DNA of 64,000 nt from Acheta domesticus (Eukaryota > Arthropoda > Insecta > Orthoptera > Gryllidae). The DNA lies in the NCBI GenBank assembly GCA_031308135.1, contig JAHLJT010002630.1, forward strand, positions 99,566,382 through 99,630,381, written 5' to 3'. Below are positions 42,961 to 53,399 of this stretch, in pieces; the first letter of the stretch is position 1; each line of letters starts with the position of its first letter. The notes under the pieces were generated by a model. It was not told the DNA's origin. It did not search any database and worked only from the letters and a program-made list of their open reading frames with translations. The position numbers and the translations under genes were made by a program.

Positions 42961-44290
42961 CCTTTTTCAAAGTGAGGTGTCTCATCAACTAAATTCGGTT
43001 AATTCAAAGGTCGATAAACAGAGCACTAAAATCGCCTCTCTCGCCTCTGCTGTTGAAAATAATTCTACGCAAATTTCTGACATCAAAGAACATTTAACAG
43101 GCCAACTAAAGAAATGCGAATCGCTCCAGTCTGAAACAGTTCAACAAATGACAGAATTTAAAGACAGCATAAACAAGGATATTGCAACCGTTTCAGAAAA
43201 GCAATTAAATTTGGGACATTGGGCTCGTGATAAATTTAAAGACAATGAATCCGAAATTTCCAACTTGAAAGGCGAGGTGACTAAGAAACTAAAAGGGGTT
43301 GACAATAAGATTGAAGGACTTCACGACTCCCTGAACAATAAAATTGAAACAGCAAAATTAGTTATCCAGGCACAGGCGGAAATGGAACGGAAAGAAATCG
43401 AAGTCAAAATAGACGAACTAGAAATTAAAGTAGCGGAAAAGACTATTTCAGCTTTCCCGGTTAATGCTATGCCACTGTCAATTCCTCCAAATTTAAAATT
43501 CTCTGGTAATCGCGGTGAACAGCCCATTACGTTCTTACGTAATGTTGAAAATTATTTTGCTTTAGCGAGACACATTCCTGAATCTTCTAAACCGAAGGTT
43601 ATAGCCCAAATGTTGGTTGACCATGCCCAAGAATGGTTCCAAACATTGTTACCAGTTCCGGCTGATTTTCAGAATTTTCGTTCCAAATTTATTAATCGTT
43701 TTTGGGATAGAAACACCCAATACAATTTTAAAATGGATTTGGCTAAAGGTAGATGGGACCAGAATGGTAACATGTCTATGCGGGATTATGCAGTGTCTCG
43801 CATTGCCCAACTTAAACAATGCGAACCTACTCCCCCTGACGACGAAATTATGTGGCTATTAACTCGTCATTATCCATATGTCATTCAAAACCTCCTTAAA
43901 ACTAGTTTTGTAAAAGATCTTGAGCAATTTCAGATCTTATTGGGCGATTTCGACCAAACGAATGTGCAATTCGCTTCTTATCAAAATCAGAGTCAAAACT
44001 CTTCACGCCCACGTAATGGCAATAATAATAATCAGAATCGAGGATTTCCCCCACGCCATTCGCTAGGTCAAGAGCGTCCTTTTAACCACGGCCCTTCGCC
44101 GCACTTTCCCCCCGCCCCCTCCCCCCCCGGCGCCGACCAGTTTTTCCGCCTCCTTCAATGCCGGTCAAGGCCAAACCGCGCCCCTTCTAGCGCCGCCTTC
44201 GACAGCCCCAGGTCAACCACCACAGAGGCCGTTAAACCGCTCAGGTCCGGAATAAATGGGAACACAGTTCTGGACCATATTTGTAATTAA
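42938..44290 (+). CDS. Ty3-type retroelement Gag, 5'-truncated
   Basis: An open frame crosses the piggyBac junction, and Gag-like sequence begins near FTLFQSEVSHQLNSVNSKVD. About 170 residues are coiled coil (heptads such as IASLASAVENN, EIEVKIDELEIKV). A Retrotrans_gag domain follows: FSGNRGEQPITFLRNVENYF, AQEWFQTLLPVPADFQNFRS and KFINRFWDR, with SMRDYAVSRIAQLKQ. The C-terminus is Asn/Arg- and Pro-rich without a clear zinc knuckle. Gag would form the particle shell. It ends at TAA 44,288-44,290. Protease, reverse transcriptase and RNase H are all missing. Integrase follows immediately. Confidence 0.83.
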   Translation, partial: DEHLTNFTLFQSEVSHQLNSVNSKVDKQSTKIASLASAVENNSTQISDIKEHLTGQLKKCESLQSETVQQMTEFKDSINKDIATVSEKQLNLGHWARDKFKDNESEISNLKGEVTKKLKGVDNKIEGLHDSLNNKIETAKLVIQAQAEMERKEIEVKIDELEIKVAEKTISAFPVNAMPLSIPPNLKFSGNRGEQPITFLRNVENYFALARHIPESSKPKVIAQMLVDHAQEWFQTLLPVPADFQNFRSKFINRFWDRNTQYNFKMDLAKGRWDQNGNMSMRDYAVSRIAQLKQCEPTPPDDEIMWLLTRHYPYVIQNLLKTSFVKDLEQFQILLGDFDQTNVQFASYQNQSQNSSRPRNGNNNNQNRGFPPRHSLGQERPFNHGPSPHFPPAPSPPGADQFFRLLQCRSRPNRAPSSAAFDSPRSTTTEAVKPLRSGINGNTVLDHICN

Positions 44291-45021
44291 TAGATGTGTT
44301 TACTAAATATGTTAAGTGTTTTCCTATTGTTAAACCTACTGCAAAGTCCTGTTTAAAACACCTAGTGCAAGGTTTCTTCAAAGAATGTGGGACGTATCAG
44401 CGTGTCCTCAGTGACAATGGCACGCAGTTCACGAGTGACCTTTGGCAGCAATCGCTAAATGATTTAGGTGTCCAAACAATCTTCTGTTCTATTAGGTCAC
44501 CGAGATCAAACCCAAGCGAAAGAGTCATGAAAGAATTATCACGTTTGTTTCGGGTTTATGTGTCTCACAAGCATACCGCTTGGCCCGATTTACTACCGAA
44601 GATTAATACGTGGCTTAACCACATCCCCCATGAATCTTCCAGATTTACACCTTTCGAGGCTCAATTCAATAAGAAGCCGAAACCATTGTTTCCTATTTTA
44701 GCAAAAATGGCCACTCAAATTCCAATTTCCCCTGAGGATCGGTGTCATATTATTCTCTCAAATTTAAAGAAAGCTGGTGATACGAGAAAACAACACCAGA
44801 AGAGTAAAACCCATTTATTCAAAGTCGGCGATAAAGTTTTAATCAAAGCTCTCAGAGTATCTAATCAGCCTGAAGGCCTTATTAGTAAATTCTTTCCTTT
44901 ATTTGTAGGTCCTTACCAAATTATGAGGCTTGTAGCCCCCAACGCTTGCACTTTACGTAGCACAGATGGTTCCGAGGTTGGTCCTCACAATTTTTATAAC
45001 CTTGTTCCTTTCAGAGATTAA
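44287..45021 (+). CDS. Ty3-type integrase, N-terminally truncated
   Basis: The frame runs LIDVFTKYVKCFPIVKPTAK, QRVLSDNGTQFTSDLWQQSL (second catalytic Asp in SDNGTQF) and CSIRSPRSNPSERVMKELSR (catalytic Glu). Then come WPDLLPKINTWLNH, FTPFEAQFNKKPKP and a C-terminal FKVGDKVLIKALR / KFFPLFVGPYQIMRLVAPNA domain, ending VPFRD-stop. The zinc-binding N-terminus and first catalytic Asp are missing, so it is inactive. It is joined to Gag where about 2.5 kb or more of pol would normally lie, which marks an internal deletion. Confidence 0.88.
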   Translation, partial: LIDVFTKYVKCFPIVKPTAKSCLKHLVQGFFKECGTYQRVLSDNGTQFTSDLWQQSLNDLGVQTIFCSIRSPRSNPSERVMKELSRLFRVYVSHKHTAWPDLLPKINTWLNHIPHESSRFTPFEAQFNKKPKPLFPILAKMATQIPISPEDRCHIILSNLKKAGDTRKQHQKSKTHLFKVGDKVLIKALRVSNQPEGLISKFFPLFVGPYQIMRLVAPNACTLRSTDGSEVGPHNFYNLVPFRD

Positions 45022-46138
45022 ACTAGATTAATTGGCTGAAAGAATAAAAGCCCTCATTTATGTCGCTCTGATTAGGTAGCCTTATTTTAATTATATTCTT
45101 GTGGATCCAGCCCGGTTGCCCTGGCACGTCTTATTATTAATTAATTTCGTGGGTTCGCTACTACTTCAATGCTTTGGTTAAGTGATTGTTATAAGTGAAC
45201 GTCGTTGTTGATTAAAAAGAGAGAGAAATAATTCAGATATCCCTTAGATATACTCTGTCGAGAGTTGACGAGAGTTATAGCCATTGACTTTAATTAATGA
45301 AACGAGCTCCATTCTGATATTATGAACTTAATGTTTTTGCAACCCAAGTCCTTTGTTTAATTCATTGGTTGTTTTCTCACGTCTACCATTCTATTTTCAA
45401 TTCTCCATCGTGTTGATATTTTGTTTCCTCCTCTTGTGTTTTAAATAATTTGGCCACTGTTGACTATTATGCTTATCTATTATTTTGCAAATGTCGCATT
45501 TATTCCACTTGTTTTTATACCTCTAAAATCGTATTAAAAGAGCGTCAAATATAATAATGATTAACAGGGTTCCCACTTTTGGCTCTTCACTTTGCACAAT
45601 TATTCAATTTGCAGTAGCGTTTAACTAGTTTTAGGTACCCCATTGTTTCATTTTGCCAGTCTTTCTAAGTTTTGTTTCCAATTATCCCTCTATGTTATCT
45701 TCTTAATTACTTATTTAGTGCTTAGTTTGCTCTTAGTTTGAGTAGGTGTTGCTAATGGCCCACCACCATTTCTTATTTTTGAAAAATGATAAAGATTATT
45801 TTCATTCATTTTCTTATCATTAATGTGTTTGTATTACTTCTTAAAGATTTTGTGTCCTAAATTTATTGGTCATCTAGTTTTTTAGAGATAGCTTTAGTGT
45901 TGTTCCTCTTCATTAATTTTACCCTTTTGCTTAATTAACTAGTATTGTCTTATCATGTTAGAGTTGTCATTGAAACCCCTAATTTTCGTTCTGGACATGC
46001 CAGGTTTTTGTGTTTTCACCGCTTCATCTGTCGGCACATGCTCCCCAAATTTATTTATCATCTATTTTTGTAAATCTCTTTTTTTTTGTTCTTAGATTAA
46101 AAAAAAACATGTCCCATGCGTTTTTTTAATCTCATTGT
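45022..46138. other. Region between integrase and LTR-like sequence
   Basis: T-rich non-coding DNA. No env-like frame was recognised. It is probably the 3' untranslated part of the retroelement. Confidence 0.5.
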
Positions 46139-47400
46139 ACGGGGGGGTAATGCGATGTGTCGGGGACCATCGCAGTCCTCCACCCTTGCGTCACGCCAAA
46201 TTACCGGACGGCAGGAAAGAACTACGCGCCCTCGAATTAGATACGCCCAGCCGCTCAAGCCCCCCATAAACTTTCAACTATCAATTATACCCTTTTTCTG
46301 ACAATACCGCGATGCGTCGGGTGACCATCGCACCCTCTCACCCCCGCGTCACGCCAAATTACCGGAAGTTGGAAAGGGCCACGCGTCCACCGCGACCCGA
46401 TTTAGTTCCGCCCAACGGCCCAAGTTCTCCAGAAGCCCCTAACAATAAATCTTACCCTTTGTCCAACAATACTGGATGATCGATAGCCGGAACAACCATT
46501 TTTAGCGACTTGGCGATCGCACCCGGCTCAATAATCCTCTAAAAGCCTATAAAATCATCACATGCCAAAGCAGAAGGGACACGTGCGCGCTCCTCCGGCC
46601 TAACAATGCCGGCCAATGAACAACCAGAAGGCACCGTTGATGAAATAGAAGGTTCGAGAAGTTCAAATCCGACCAATAAATCACTAGGCAGGAAGCACGT
46701 GAGCACTTTGAGATTTTTTTCGAGAAAACGAAAGGGAGAGACGGGCGAGCGAGGCCAGAGAGAGAGGACGGGCGACAGACGCGAGAGAGGACGGTCGTGC
46801 AGGAGAAGTCGTGTGGAGATAGAAACCAACAAGTAAAGTTTTGAGTAGATTAACAGTGGTAGTTAAGAAAACCACCGAATATTAGTCAGTTAATGAAACC
46901 TGCGGTAGAAAGGGAACAGCAGCAGTGGGTAAGGCACACACTGAGCCGACCACTGCGAAACTTGCCCGGTCTTCACGGAATTAATTCCGAATAGCCAAAG
47001 TTTGGCTTCGAGCGTCATACGCGGTCCAGGTGTCGTGTGACGGCCTGAGACGCGCGCGAGCATCACGTCACCACTGCCCGGTCATCCACCGCCGACGTCC
47101 CGTGCGCCGGAGTCATCACCCCGGAGGCAATCGGAGGCCAACCTTGCAACGTTCCGGCGTCGCCTCCTGAGGGTCCGACTACACTTCTCCGTCGCTCGGC
47201 GAGCAATCCAGTCGCGGTGACATTACCATCTAACATCACAGATTGTAAGTTGTCATCACCATCATTCATTAATCGGCTACTAAAGTGACAATAACCCAGC
47301 ATCAACCTGAACAGTTTCTCTTCGTTTAATTTTTTGAATAAATTAGTCCCCGCCATTTGGTCGGGTGAACCAATTAATACCATAGCAAAGTGTTATTATT
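46139..47400 (+). mobile_element. Candidate 3' LTR of the Ty3-type element
   Basis: A polypurine-like tract ACGGGGGGG (46,139-46,147, approximate) precedes TAATGCGATGTGTCGGGG, the usual position of an LTR start in Ty3-type elements. Inside lie a tandem duplication, a TATA-like TATAAAA at 46,548-46,554 and AATAAA at about 47,337. No 5' LTR is present, so the right end and a target duplication cannot be fixed. The limit of 47,400 is a guess. Confidence 0.5.
46151..46470 (+). repeat. Two tandem ~160-bp units inside the LTR
   Basis: GCGATGTGTCGGGGACCATC and GCGATGCGTCGGGTGACCAT begin the two units. Both contain GCGTCACGCCAAATTACCGG and end near CCCTTT. Units like these may carry enhancer sites of the retroelement. 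Confidence 0.8.
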
Positions 47401-48044
47401 CTAAATCTTAAGAAACCACCAAATGCAACCCTTCGACCCAGGGCGCTCACCCCTGAGACGCTCAACGCCGGCGACATTAAGCAGGTAAGTGGGCATGCGC
47501 TTGGCGCCCTTATTAAATAAATTCAGCGCGTGTCCCCTCCTGCGACTTGGGACGACTGTCACACCATAAGTGTGTCGGCGCCTCCATTTTGTGAGTAGTT
47601 CCATCACAATATGTGAAAAACAAATCGTATAGTTCAGATATGTAGTAAAGTTTCTTTGATCCTTAGTAACCCTAGTTGCTGGAAACATAAACAGAGAGCT
47701 TTAATATTTTCATATGAGCATCGATGTTTATAATGCATCATTGCACTTTCAAAGGCTGAAGACTTGTAATACAGACCTTGTATTTTCTATGATGGGTAAG
47801 GAGAGAGATATTTGTTTATACTCCAATTTTACTTTCATGAGTTTCTTCCATTCCATAAGAACTTCTAAACTCTGCAATGAATTTTGAGCTATTCAGAACC
47901 AAATGTTTTTAATGAGTTTGTGGTGTAGAGTTGAAAGTTGCTGTAATAACTTAATTGAGGACACTTAAAATAAAGAAATTAGCACATTAAATATGCTGAT
48001 TTGTATTTAAATTGAATATTACAAAATTGTTCCATAAGGAAACT
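47401..48044. other. Spacer, nothing recognised
   Basis: Contains CTTGGCGCCCTTATTAAA at about 47,502, which looks like a primer-binding site at first but is not placed after a 5' LTR. The symmetry axis of the giant inverted repeat (near 47,510) falls here, yet no local palindrome marks it. Confidence 0.45.
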
Positions 48045-48545
48045 AGTGGTGCTACAGAATGGCACAGACTTTTTCGTATTAGTTTTCTATTTCTTTTGAT
48101 CTCGGGTAGCTATTCAGACTTGCCTGAATTTGAAACTCTTGTGAACTGCCGTTTATCGCCGCCTAAAGTACGCTTTTTGACATTTTCTTAATTTTTCGGT
48201 TTTCTAATAGTATAAGTCGGTTTTTCTTTCTTGGTGCGTGGGGGTGTCTCATCAGAATGGAATATCTCACGGTATTTCGCATCGTTCTCCGTTGTGTCGC
48301 TAGGAGTCGCATGATCGCCAGTACTGCTGGATACAGTCGCGATCATGCGACTCCCGGCGGCACAACCGATAACGACGTGAAATACCGTGAGATATTCCAT
48401 TTTGATGACACACCTCCACGCGCCAAGAAAGAAAAACCGAAGTATAGAACGCAAATATTATTTTAAGAATATTAAAGAAGAGTAAAACCTCGTCCTAAAT
48501 GGGAATTTTCTTTGAAAAATTAGTACAGTGTTCAGTGGTAATGTG
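48045..48545 (-). repeat. Repeat R2 copy with nested foldback element
   Basis: AGTGGTGCTACAGAATGGCA, CAGACTTTTTCGTATTAG and CGCCGCCTAAAGTACGCT match R2 inverted. After the insertion at 48,211-48,446 it resumes with TATTTTAAGAATATTAAAGA and GGGAATTTTCTTTGAAAAAT. Confidence 0.85.
48211..48446. mobile_element. Palindromic foldback element, subfamily A, nested in R2
   Basis: Best-preserved A copy. Ends GTCGGTTTTTCTTTCTTGG / CCAAGAAAGAAAAACCGAAG are flanked by TA. Then GGTGTCTCATCAGAATGGAA / TTCCATTTTGATGACACACC, ATATCTCACGGTATTTCGC and CGCTAGGAGTCGCATGATCG are all mirrored. Non-coding. Confidence 0.92.
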
Positions 48546-48846
48546 CTATTAAAGAAATACAAGTTCGTACAATATCATGGAACTACATTTTTTTCAATTT
48601 TTCTTTCGTATTACATTTAAATTGTATTTTTAAGAGAGAACCGTATTCCTGGTAATTTCAATTAAGTTTTGCGGATTGCTTAAAAAAAAATATCAATACA
48701 AATTGTAGAATAGAGTAAAATTCGAATTAATATTGGAATGTGCAATATTAAAATATAACTTAAATTAATTATCATATCCTTTTTATTCATTCCTGTCCTC
48801 CAAGGATTTTTCTCGTGGCCCGTAGTTGCTGGGACCCCGATATATA

Positions 48847-50486
48847 CAGTGGATGGCCATTAAATTAGGAATTTTCTTTAAATTTTACTAATGTCTTGTT
48901 CTGAATCACTTCATATATATAAGAATACTTGAAACTTTCATAATAATTTAGGATAACATTCTTCCAATGCTGGAAAATATTTGTTGTTAGGTTGTCCTTT
49001 AGTTTCCAAATTGTCGGATGGATCTCAAATACCGCGCAACTGCCCGCTTCCCGCTCATTCCTACGTTTTATTTGTTAAGTTGTTAGATCTGACAAGTGAC
49101 AAGTTTCGTATGTTTCTTTCTATTTGTGTCCGTGATAGAAGTGCTATCGTAGCTCACATTCGTCGTTTTAGAGGGCAATAGATCGGTGGCTTTTAAGGAA
49201 ATGTAATTAGGAGTCGTGGGTAAGAAAAGTGACATTTCTCGAAAGAAGAGGGAGATTCAGTTTATTCTGAGGCGTACTGAACTGCAAAACATTGAAATTG
49301 CAAAACTGACGAAGGTTTCTCTTCAAAATGTGTGAAGAATAAAGAGAAGACTTGATTTAGGGTTGAGTGGAAATTTCACAAATCGTCAAAACTGCAAATG
49401 ACCTAGAATATCTTCCAAAAAACAAGACTTCATGATAAAAATGCTTGTGTAAAAACAACAACAGTAAAGCAACAAATGAGGAACTACAAGTCCTGATACG
49501 AGATGTGAAATTAGTACACACACATTACGACACCGTATCAATGCAATGGATTTCAGAACATGTCGGCCAGTGAAAGTCCCAAAGTTGCCTGCTGGTATGA
49601 AAAAGAAACAAATTACTTGGGCACGTCAACACAAACGCTGGAAAATGGATGACTGGCCCAAAGTAAGCACTCTGAATATTTCATTAATTCAATTTACCTT
49701 AGATTGGTATTTAATGAGTTAGATTGATTGAGAACAATTTCGTAAGTTGTAACAAAATTACAAATTTCTCTTGCCTGTAATTTTTGTAAGTGAGCTCTTC
49801 CAACGAGATCGCCATTGAAATTCTAGAAGACAGACATCAGTTTGTCAGAAATTGCTCCCCGAATGTACGAAGGAAAAAATAAAACATCCTACAAAAGTGA
49901 TATGATTTATGATTTCGCACAAAGGATTAGGTAGAATGTACCATGTAAATGGAATAATTAAGCAAGAACATTATCTCAAAGTGTTAAAAAAGTGTGCAAT
50001 TCTTCAATTAAAGAAGGTTTCCAGGAGGTAATTATATTTTCCAATAGGATGGAGCTCCATGACACACTGCCAAGGATATGAACATTTATTTTCAACAAAA
50101 TAAAATTAAGGTATTAGAATGGCCAGGAAATAGTCCTGATACCAACCTAATTGAAGATATTTGGAAGATTCTGAAACAAAAAGACAGTGAAGTGCAGAAC
50201 AAAATTTGAGCTCTTATCGAGAATAGAAGAAGTATGGTATCGAGACAAAGAACTGGAAAGACACGTAATTGAAGCTGTTTACACCATGTCAAGGATAATT
50301 CAAGCTATTAAAAAAGCGAAAGGATTTGCAACAAAATACTAAGAGACAAATTTGATTTAAAATAATATTCTAAATGGAAAGGGAACGTGATATGTGTAAA
50401 TTTGGGAACATAACTTCCTTTAAAAAGTAGACAAAACGATTAAATAAACGAATATAAAAAAATCCTAATTTAATGGCCACCCAGTG
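48847..50486 (+). mobile_element. Complete but decayed Tc1-like transposon
   Basis: Inverted ends CAGTGGATGGCCATTAAATT / CACTGGGTGGCCATTAAATT, both continuing AGGA, are flanked by TA at 48,845-48,846 and 50,487-50,488. Length 1.64 kb is typical of Tc1. The transposase pseudogene lies inside on the plus strand. Confidence 0.92.
49210..50340 (+). pseudogene. Tc1-like transposase pseudogene
   Basis: Pieces in order: a helix-turn-helix part KKSDISRKKREIQFILRRTE, LQNIEIAKLTKVSLQNV, then RPVKVPKLPAGMKKKQITWA, RQHKRWKMDDWPK. Later, in mixed frames, come QDGAPCHTAKDMNIYFQ-type remnants near 50,040 (second catalytic Asp region), WPGNSPDTNLIEDIWKILK near 50,120 (third catalytic residue, Glu in IED) and ELERHVIEAVYTMSRIIQAI at the C-terminus. 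At least six stops or frame changes. The catalytic order of a DD34E Tc1 transposase is recognisable. Confidence 0.78.
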
Positions 50487-50864
50487 TATTTCATTAATTT
50501 CAAGCAGAAATTTCGCGAAAACGACTAGTTTTTTAATACAAATACGCATAGCCGTTTTTAACGAGCTGCTATTTTAGAACAAGTTTTATGACAAAAATCT
50601 GTCTTCCATTTTGTGGTTTCTAAATGTTAGGCTTTACCAATTGTCAAAAACACGGAGAGATAGACGAAAATGAGTTTTGCGCAATTTTTTAAGCGTCCCT
50701 TCTTCTATACGTGAAAAAAATTTAAAGAAAAAAAATTTGAAACGGTTTTTGAGAAAACAATTGTTTTTAAATTGTATAAATTTCAAGCGTAAATTACGCG
50801 AAAACTACTAATTTTCTCAAAAACTTGTACTGACCCTTTTTAAAGAGCTGATTTTTACTTTCCT

Positions 50865-51395
50865 ATATTCGATACATACGTATAGTATAGGGAAAGTTAG
50901 GTAATAGTGCGCGGAAAAACGGCAGATTTTCGGCAGAAAAACTCATTACAGAGAACTAGTAACGAAAAAGTGGATAAATTCAGTTGCTAAATTTGGTAAA
51001 TTAAGAATAAAAATCAAACACGTGGTGCAACAAGAATCCCTGTTTTGTGGGTCCTTGATACCGGGAAAGCAATTGGAAGCAAAACGTCTGTCTGTGAACA
51101 ACGCTAGTGACTAAACCACTCAGCCGATTTTCTCCAGAATTGATACTCCCCGATCGATCTGGCTGATCTCGTGGCCCCTTGAATTTGAAACCTATATTTT
51201 AATTTTTTTTGGGGGGGGTACTATGCATGTAGCCCCCCGGACATTTCCAAAATTTTCTCAAAAACGGCTCCAATTTTTTTTAATTTCTTGCAAGAATAGA
51301 GTAAAATGCACTTAAGGTGGCATAGGTCCGATTTTCACGGTTAACTCTGAATTTCCGAAAATTGTGAAAGTTCGGATTTTATTCGGCGTCTTCCT
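50865..51395 (+). repeat. Repeat R1 copy
   Basis: Starts with the cluster CTATATTCGATACATACGTA and TAGTATAGGGAAAGTTAGG, then CACGTGGTGCAACAAGAATC, GTGAACAACGCTAGTGACTA, CCCCGATCGATCTGGCTGAT and a G8 tract, ending at CGGCGTCTTCCTC. The preceding 50,490-50,864 is related AT-rich repeat DNA without genes. Confidence 0.8.
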
Positions 51396-51634
51396 CAAAT
51401 TACAAAATTGCAGATAGAGATTTTTCCTTCCAATAAAATTTGTTCTTCATAGTGAGTTCTTTCTTTAAGGTCATTTACATTTTTTTGAAAATTATTAGTA
51501 GTTTTTGTGCAATATTGCACGCAATATTTGGAAATTTCGTCGGGGAAAGAGGGAGATGAAGGGCAGAACAACGTCTGCCGGGTTTTCCTAGTACAATGAA
51601 TAATTAATAAGTATGAAATGAAAAGTAATAATGA

Positions 51635-51715
51635 AGGAGCGGCTGCGTGGTGTAGCGGCGAAGAGCGCAGCGCGTTACCTCGAGCGATCTGAGTTCGAGT
51701 CTCGGCGCGGACATA
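51635..51715 (+). ncRNA. tRNA-derived SINE head (Pol III promoter)
   Basis: GGCTGCGTGGTGTAGCGGCG holds an A box (TGGTGTAGCGG, 51,648-51,658) and GAGTTCGAGTC (51,691-51,701) is a B box, 32 bp apart as in tRNAs. The segment reads like a tRNA but has a poor acceptor stem and no clear anticodon arm. The body continues to about 51,780 and ends against a short piece of R2 (GTAGCACCACTAG). Confidence 0.7.
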
Positions 51716-51836
51716 CCATTGCTTGTTGCAATCACTTTTAGAGGTTCGTGTTGCGGAGCCGTTACAACTAATGCGATGAAGTATGTGCTGTTGTAGCACC
51801 ACTAGTTTCGTTTTGTCATATTTTTGTTTTGTTCAG

Positions 51837-51911
51837 GAGGAATTGGAGCCTCCAACGGCAGTGTTTATTGGATCACCGGTGAAGCAAGAGACAGCTTGTG
51901 GAGATGAGAAG
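51837..51911 (+). CDS. Candidate short exon, SUMO-site type linker
   Basis: A pyrimidine tract TTTTTGTTTTGTTCAG ends at 51,836 and GTACGA starts at 51,912. The 75 bp between are open in one phase only (0-0), giving EELEPPTAVFIGSPVKQETA, CGDEK. VKQE fits a SUMO-acceptor pattern (hydrophobic-K-x-E), often seen in linker regions of insect zinc-finger proteins. No partner exon was placed, so it could be fortuitous. Confidence 0.3.
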
Positions 51912-52269
51912 GTACGAATACCAGGTGACATTCTCCTTTCCCATTTCGGCGCCTGAGGTACTCTTTGTGTGGTTTCTGGTTCATTCTCTCCACTGATTCC
52001 TAGTGCTCTCATGATTGTGACTGTAGGAGAGTATATCACCGTATGTAACGTTTGCAAATCATGTGCGTACGGACCTTGTCTGGAAGAATCTGACAGTCCA
52101 TTATGTCTATCCCGCGAGCGTTACCTTCGAAGTATTTAATTCGCAGTTATTGTTGTAGGCAGCCGTACAATTTCAAGGAAAAGGCTTCCCATTTCTTGGG
52201 GGTGGGAAGGGGGCGGGGCTCACTATAGTAACTCTTCCAAGGGAGCCTGCCCTGAAGAGCAATATATTA
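51912..52269. other. Spacer, nothing recognised
   Basis: Mixed composition, with a G-rich run GGGGGTGGGAAGGGGGCGGG near 52,200. No gene seen. Confidence 0.5.
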
Positions 52270-52400
52270 CAACTGGTGGTGCTACTGAATGGCACAGACT
52301 TTCTCGTACTAGTCAGTTTTCTAATTTCTTTGTTCTGGGCTAGATTTTCAGACTTGCTACATACTTTTATCAGCTGCCATGTGTCGCCACCCTAGGTTTT
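52270..52400 (-). repeat. Repeat R2 fragment
   Basis: GTGGTGCTACTGAATGGCAC, AGACTTTCTCGTACTAG and CAGCTGCCATGTGTCGCC match the inverted end of R2. The following 52,400-53,058 is AT-rich with nothing firm. A frame with acceptor GTGCATGCAG (52,487) and donor AAGGTACAC (about 52,597) could be an exon but is unsupported. Confidence 0.7.
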
Positions 52401-53058
52401 TGTTGGGTTTTTTGTTTGTTGGAAATTAAGGTCCCATGGTAGTTTCGTGCGCATAGCCGTCGCCTGTTTTCGCGTTCGTGCATGCAGGAGCCGTTGGAGC
52501 CCTCAGCATGATTCAGCAACATTCACTGCTAACCAATTGTTGTGCTGCTAAATATTTGCTTCTAGAGCGTTCCAGAGCAGAGTATATAACAAGGAAGGTA
52601 CACAGTGTTAAATGGAAAAGCCTTTTTTGTCTAACTCGGGTGCCACCACATTGTTCTGTGTAATTTCTATTTGGCCAATGGACAGCCAATAGAGTGGAAA
52701 TGACGGAAAATTTGAAATAAACCCGCTATGCGGGAATTTTAAAATTCATTCCTATATTTCAGCCTTAATTTACCAAACAATACAGAATAATAATTACAAG
52801 GATTTTATGTCAGAAAAACGTCAAATTAGGGCAGTAAAATCTAGTATTTATTGAGCATATTGATATTACTCAATGTAATTTCATTACTAACAATTTTGTA
52901 TTGCACAAGGCAATAAATAGTACATCAGCGCAAATGCAACTGTAATTGCTTATAGAACTGCCAAATTAATGTGAATAATATAAAATATTACATTATTACA
53001 GAGCATTATACATGAACAATAGGAACATTATTGAAAGGAAAGAATACCACACACTTAC

Positions 53059-53115
53059 TATTGCTCATTTGCACAGTTGCTTTTGGTGTCATCTCAACTG
53101 GTTCTAACAAGGAAT
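53059..53115 (-). CDS. Candidate short exon (minus strand)
   Basis: On the minus strand TTTATTTTCTTTTGCAG precedes 57 bp that end at GTAAGT (53,058-53,053). In phase 1 it encodes SLLEPVEMTPKATVQMSN. Both splice sites are strong. Its phase would fit the zinc-finger exon at 32,385, but the distance and the inverted-repeat breakpoint make that link doubtful. Confidence 0.3.
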
Positions 53116-53399
53116 CTGCAAAAGAAAATAAACTTAATAAAAATTCCCCAAGTTACAATTGAATTATTTGAATACACTTTTAAGGCAAACACCATGAATA
53201 ATGCCAGCAAATGTCTCAGGCTTCTGCCGCAGTATACCACTCACTGGCGTTGATTTCTGTAACCACTAATGGTGAATTATTACCCTAAGCTTTCAATACC
53301 TTTTATTGTACACACGTTTACAGTGAAGCAGAAATTTACCATTTACAATGTAGACTGCACTCGCAGCACAATCCGCCACTTCTACAGAAAGCTCTGGAA

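Noticed and set aside
47500..47520. Retroviral primer-binding site (TTGGCGCCC)
   Set aside because: It does not follow an identified 5' LTR and the match to a tRNA end stops after nine bases.
51635..51715. A functional tRNA gene
   Set aside because: A and B boxes fit, but the acceptor stem does not pair and the sequence continues into a SINE-like body.
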